Made by a program: the position numbers and the translations under genes. Source: Ancylothrix sp. D3o (lineage in GTDB: Bacteria > Cyanobacteriota > Cyanobacteriia > Cyanobacteriales > Oscillatoriaceae). Taken from it: 64,000 nucleotides of DNA. Shown here in pieces: positions 61,640-64,000 of the stretch. Location of the stretch: NCBI RefSeq assembly GCF_025370775.1, contig NZ_JAMXEX010000012.1, positions 114,145 to 178,144 of the forward strand, in the 5' to 3' direction. The notes beneath the pieces were generated by a model. It did no database searches and was not told the origin of the DNA. It was given only the letters and a program-made list of their open reading frames with translations. How positions within the stretch are numbered: the first letter of the stretch is position 1; each line of letters begins with the position of its first letter.

Positions 61640-62783
61640 AGACATCTCCAAAAACAATTAAAGCCTTTGTGTAACTAGGTTGTATGACGTAAATGCAATC
61701 ATCCTAAATTAGCGGCTCTGTACGCTATAATAAGGCTTTGAGATATTTATTGTTGATAATTAAGCCAAAATATCTAGTTATGTGCGTTGATTTTAAACTG
61801 ATAATGTAGCAGATATTTATCATGGTAATATTAGCGCTCTAATTCGCCACCTTACTATTCCACAAATCGTCAACACTACTTGCTCATATTTTTGGGGATT
61901 CAACCTAAATCTTTCTTGGACAAGTCGAAATATTTTGAGCGAACGAATTCGATGTTCAACAAAGATTCTTTTAGCCGAAAATGCTTTGTTTTGTTCTTTT
62001 TCTTCAGTTGTTAATTCTTGATTTCTGAGTTTTTTAATGGGAGTTGTAATTAAAGCTTCTCCAACGTAAGCTTTATCTCCCTTAAATCTTTGTTGAGGGT
62101 CAAACTGTGAGCGTTCTTCTCGGAATAAAGTTATATCGCTTTTAGGTCCAGGTTCCCCGGCCACAACATCAACGATATCTCTACCATTTGGCATAATAAT
62201 TATTTGAATGCATGAAGGTATGATTACTCTTCTTGCCTGAAAAGTATTTTTTTTGTTCATCCTTATCTCCAGGTCTCTCTCTGACTTGTTCGTAGGTAGC
62301 TACTATTAATTCATATTCTGTGAGTATTTCCTTAACTATTTCATAGTCAGCAGCGTTTTTTTTTACTTGTTCTAGTAAGCTACATGGTAGCAATTCTCGC
62401 AATTGAGGCAACCAATAGTTAAATGTATTATTAGCTGTAGACTCACTTACTCCAAACTGGATTCCCAGAAGTTGAAATGTTGTCATATGCCTCAGATAGA
62501 CCAATGTTAAAATTATTTGTTCGCCCAACGAGAGTTTTGGTTTTCTACCGCCTCCACCAGCAATAATTCTAACTTTTTTTGATTCGAGTGAAGCTTGTTT
62601 TTTATGATGTAATCGTTCCGCGTTTTGGATTAATTGTTGTAACTGTTCATAATCCAAACCAATTAATCGCTGTGTTTCTTGAGGATGCTCTTCAATATGA
62701 TTTAGTATGTCGCTCATGTTTCTGTGTCAAAAAAGCTTTATGATGTGATATTACCACGAACTGTTACTATTTTGGAGATGTCT
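61640..62783 (-). mobile_element. IS5-type element (copy B) with 3-bp target duplication
   Basis: Inverted ends AGACATCTCCAAAA (from 61640) and complement AGACATCTCCAAAA (to 62783). Flanked by AGA at 61637-61639 and 62784-62786. Removing element plus one AGA restores the IS630 reading frame G-V-E-S-L-K-L-Q-Y, independent proof of the boundaries. Size 1144 bp. Confidence 0.92.
61820..62717 (-). pseudogene. IS5-type transposase (copy B), frameshifted and lacking first catalytic Asp
   Basis: ATG at 62717 opens an N-terminal HTH_Tnp_4-like part (IILTLVYLRHMTTFQLLGIQ, FGVSESTANNTFNYWLPQL). After KKSNHTF the frame shifts by one extra base relative to copy A, and the C-terminal half continues as IIIMPNGRDIVDVVAGEPGP, KSDITLFREE, RFKGDKAYVGE and RIFVEHRIRSLKIFR. 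ELIVATYEQ has Ala where copy A has Asp (VDSYEQ). Both the shift and this change argue against activity. Confidence 0.88.
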
Positions 62784-63204
62784 AGAGTTTAAAATTACAG
62801 TATAAAGGAACTAAAGGTAAATTAAACCCGAAGAAAAAAGCCAAGTTATTTGCTGGTTAAGAGAACAAGAACATCCAAGATTATCAGATTTAAAAAAATA
62901 TTTAGAACAAGAGTATAAAGTTATCTATAAATCGAATCAAAGTTATTATGCTTTGATGGCAGAAGCAAAAATCAGTTGGAAAAAAAACTCAAAAAAAGAA
63001 TCCGGCAAAAAACGAAGAACTCGTGGAAGCTAAAAAAAAAGAAATCACTGAAAAATTAGAGAGATGGAAAGAAGAAATAGAAAGTGGAGAACTTGTGGTG
63101 TTTATGGTTGATGAATGCCATTTACTTTGGGGAGACATTTTAGGCTATGTATGGGGTAGAACAGATCAACGAATAGAAATTCCCATTAAAAATGAAAAAA
63201 ATCG

Positions 63205-63235
63205 AGTAGAGACGTTCCGGCGTAACGTCTCTACT
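63205..63235. repeat. AGTAGAGACGTT palindrome inserted in the IS630-type transposase
   Basis: AGTAGAGACGTT (63205-63216) with AACGTCTCTACT (63224-63235), 7-nt loop CCGGCGT. It splits the conserved region between the first and second catalytic Asp. Confidence 0.9.
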
Positions 63236-63668
63236 TATGGAGCATTAGACTAGAGAATGAAAGAGTTTATTGTCGAAGAATACGAGAGGGGAAATACAGA
63301 AAATACGATTAAGTTCATCAACTATTTACGCTCAAAAAGAAAAGGAAAAAGATTAGCTATATTTTGGGATGGAGCCACTTACCATGACTCAAAAGTATTT
63401 CGGGAATATTTAAGTATAGTAAATGAAGGGTTATTAGAAGAAGAATGGATAATTACTTGTCATAAATTCGCCCCTAATGCTCCAGAACAAAATCCCCTAG
63501 AAGATATTTGGCTACAAATTAAAAGCTTTATCAGACAATTCTACCATTTATGTAAATCTTTTAAAATAGTCAAGTGGCTATTTAAGTTTTTTGCTGATGG
63601 TCAAATATTTGATTTCCCGAAACTTTCAGAGTAGGGAATTTTTTCACGACCTATTTAGGATTGCTATA

Positions 63669-64000
63669 TTTCGGGGATGACTAAAAAACAACTTAAAACT
63701 GCTAATTTTAAAATTCCTTAAAATATATTTAGACCGCCTCTAATTTATTTATCAAAAAACGGTATGGGCAATTAAGATTGGCTACCGCCATTATCGAGGG
63801 GTAAACCACGATTTTGATTGCCCATACAACACTTTTTCTTATCATTTACAATTACTATAGATACTAACCAAAATATAAAATTTCCATGCTCGGCAACCTC
63901 TGAGAATGACACTCTCACAGAATTAAGGAATGAAAAATAAATAACTTAATGAATTACTCTGGTTGGGGGACGGCTCGATAATTCCATTTGGGCAAATATT
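63669..64000. other. Right end of window, no gene recognised
   Basis: 332 AT-rich nt. An 11-bp inverted repeat GTATGGGCAAT / ATTGCCCATAC (63762-63772, 63817-63827) with a 44-nt centre could be a small repeat or RNA hairpin. Nothing else is supported. Confidence 0.5.

Larger units (their letters stand above)
61447..63634 (+). pseudogene. IS630-family transposase split by an IS5-type element and a palindrome
   Basis: N-terminal helix-turn-helix part at 61447-61639 (KMILKGKSYHEIKELLQVSH, SFISLWKNQALFFGVE). The IS5-type element interrupts it after GVE; the frame resumes at 62787 (SLKLQYKGTKGKL), then shifts several times to 63023. The catalytic part holds VVFMVDECHLLWGD (first Asp), IFWDGATYHDS (second Asp) and APEQNPLEDIWLQIK (Glu). 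The palindrome at 63205 adds an out-of-place ETFRRNVST segment and a stop follows at 63251. Not functional. Confidence 0.88.
60205..63668 (+). mobile_element. IS630-type element, invaded by two other IS
   Basis: Terminal inverted repeats at 60205-60225 (starting TATAGCAGTCCTAAAT) and 63648-63668 (complement starting TATAGCAATCCTAAAT), 20 of 21 positions matching. Inside are an IS4-type element (60231-61404), an IS5-type element (61640-62783) and a palindromic repeat (63205-63235). Removing these leaves about 1.1 kb, the normal IS630 size. Confidence 0.88.

Noticed and set aside
62200..62280. Programmed frameshift in the IS5-type transposase
   Set aside because: Copy A reads through this place in one frame; copy B has one extra base and no slippery run, so a disabling mutation is simpler.
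1..64000. tRNA, rRNA, tmRNA or RNase P RNA genes
   Set aside because: I looked through the gaps for T-loop words and conserved cores and found none, but without covariance models small RNAs may be missed.

Overview
The window comes from a cyanobacterium, most likely a filamentous Oscillatoriales-type organism. Cyanobacterial marker genes include Gun4 (57604-58332), IctB (54101-55498), HemJ (34623-35186), FurA with the Anabaena cysteine pattern (31224-31772), an AMIN-domain PilQ in a pilMNOQ operon, and a glycine-rich RRM protein. Several palindromic repeat families typical of filamentous cyanobacteria are scattered between genes. Hexamers built on CCGG (ACCGGC, GCCGGT, GCCGGC) recur throughout. 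I found no rRNA, tRNA or CRISPR array.

Layout. 1-10 kb is mostly housekeeping: the 3' part of an NAD(P)HX dehydratase, a 15-unit TPR protein, cytosine deaminase, a CobO-like protein with a broken P-loop, dCTP deaminase, ThyX, a flavoprotein, a CobD-like aminotransferase-fold enzyme and HU. 10.5-16 kb is the minus-strand pilM-N-O-Q operon for the type IV pilus. 16-20 kb holds a solute-binding lipoprotein, a folC/DHFR-like pair and an OGFr-domain protein. 20.2-26.7 kb is a compact minus-strand cluster of one P1B-type ATPase, three HMA2-domain membrane proteins and three small DUF5132-type glycine-zipper proteins. This is the best candidate for an incompletely described system (metal transport, possibly a metal-storing membrane compartment). 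27-34.6 kb has a WD40 protein, Crp and Fur regulators, rpiA, a CPBP-like membrane protein and an Rpn-like nuclease. 34.6-37.4 kb is a heme/bilin cluster (hemO-hemN-hemJ) of the type used at low oxygen. 37.6-41.6 kb holds a pentapeptide-repeat protein, a peroxiredoxin-glutaredoxin fusion, an RRM protein and an alpha/beta hydrolase.

42.0-54.0 kb is a complete three-gene, three-module NRPS operon: C-A-PCP, then TubC-C-A(N-MT)-PCP, then C-A-PCP-TE. The predicted product is a tripeptide, branched hydrophobic residue - N-methyl-Leu - aromatic residue, possibly N-acylated. 54-58.3 kb contains ictB, a GAF/histidine-kinase-like protein lacking the phospho-acceptor His, and gun4.

58.8-64 kb is an insertion-sequence graveyard. 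An IS630-type element (60205-63668) has been invaded by an IS4-type element (9-bp target duplication), an IS5-type element (3-bp target duplication) and a small palindrome. A second, decayed IS5-type copy lies just upstream. Most transposase reading frames here are broken.

Links between regions: ThyX together with a DHFR-like protein next to folC suggests a FolA-independent folate cycle. Gun4, HemN, HemJ and heme oxygenase give a tetrapyrrole theme. Fur lies within 5 kb of the ATPase/HMA2 cluster and could plausibly regulate it, but that is inference.
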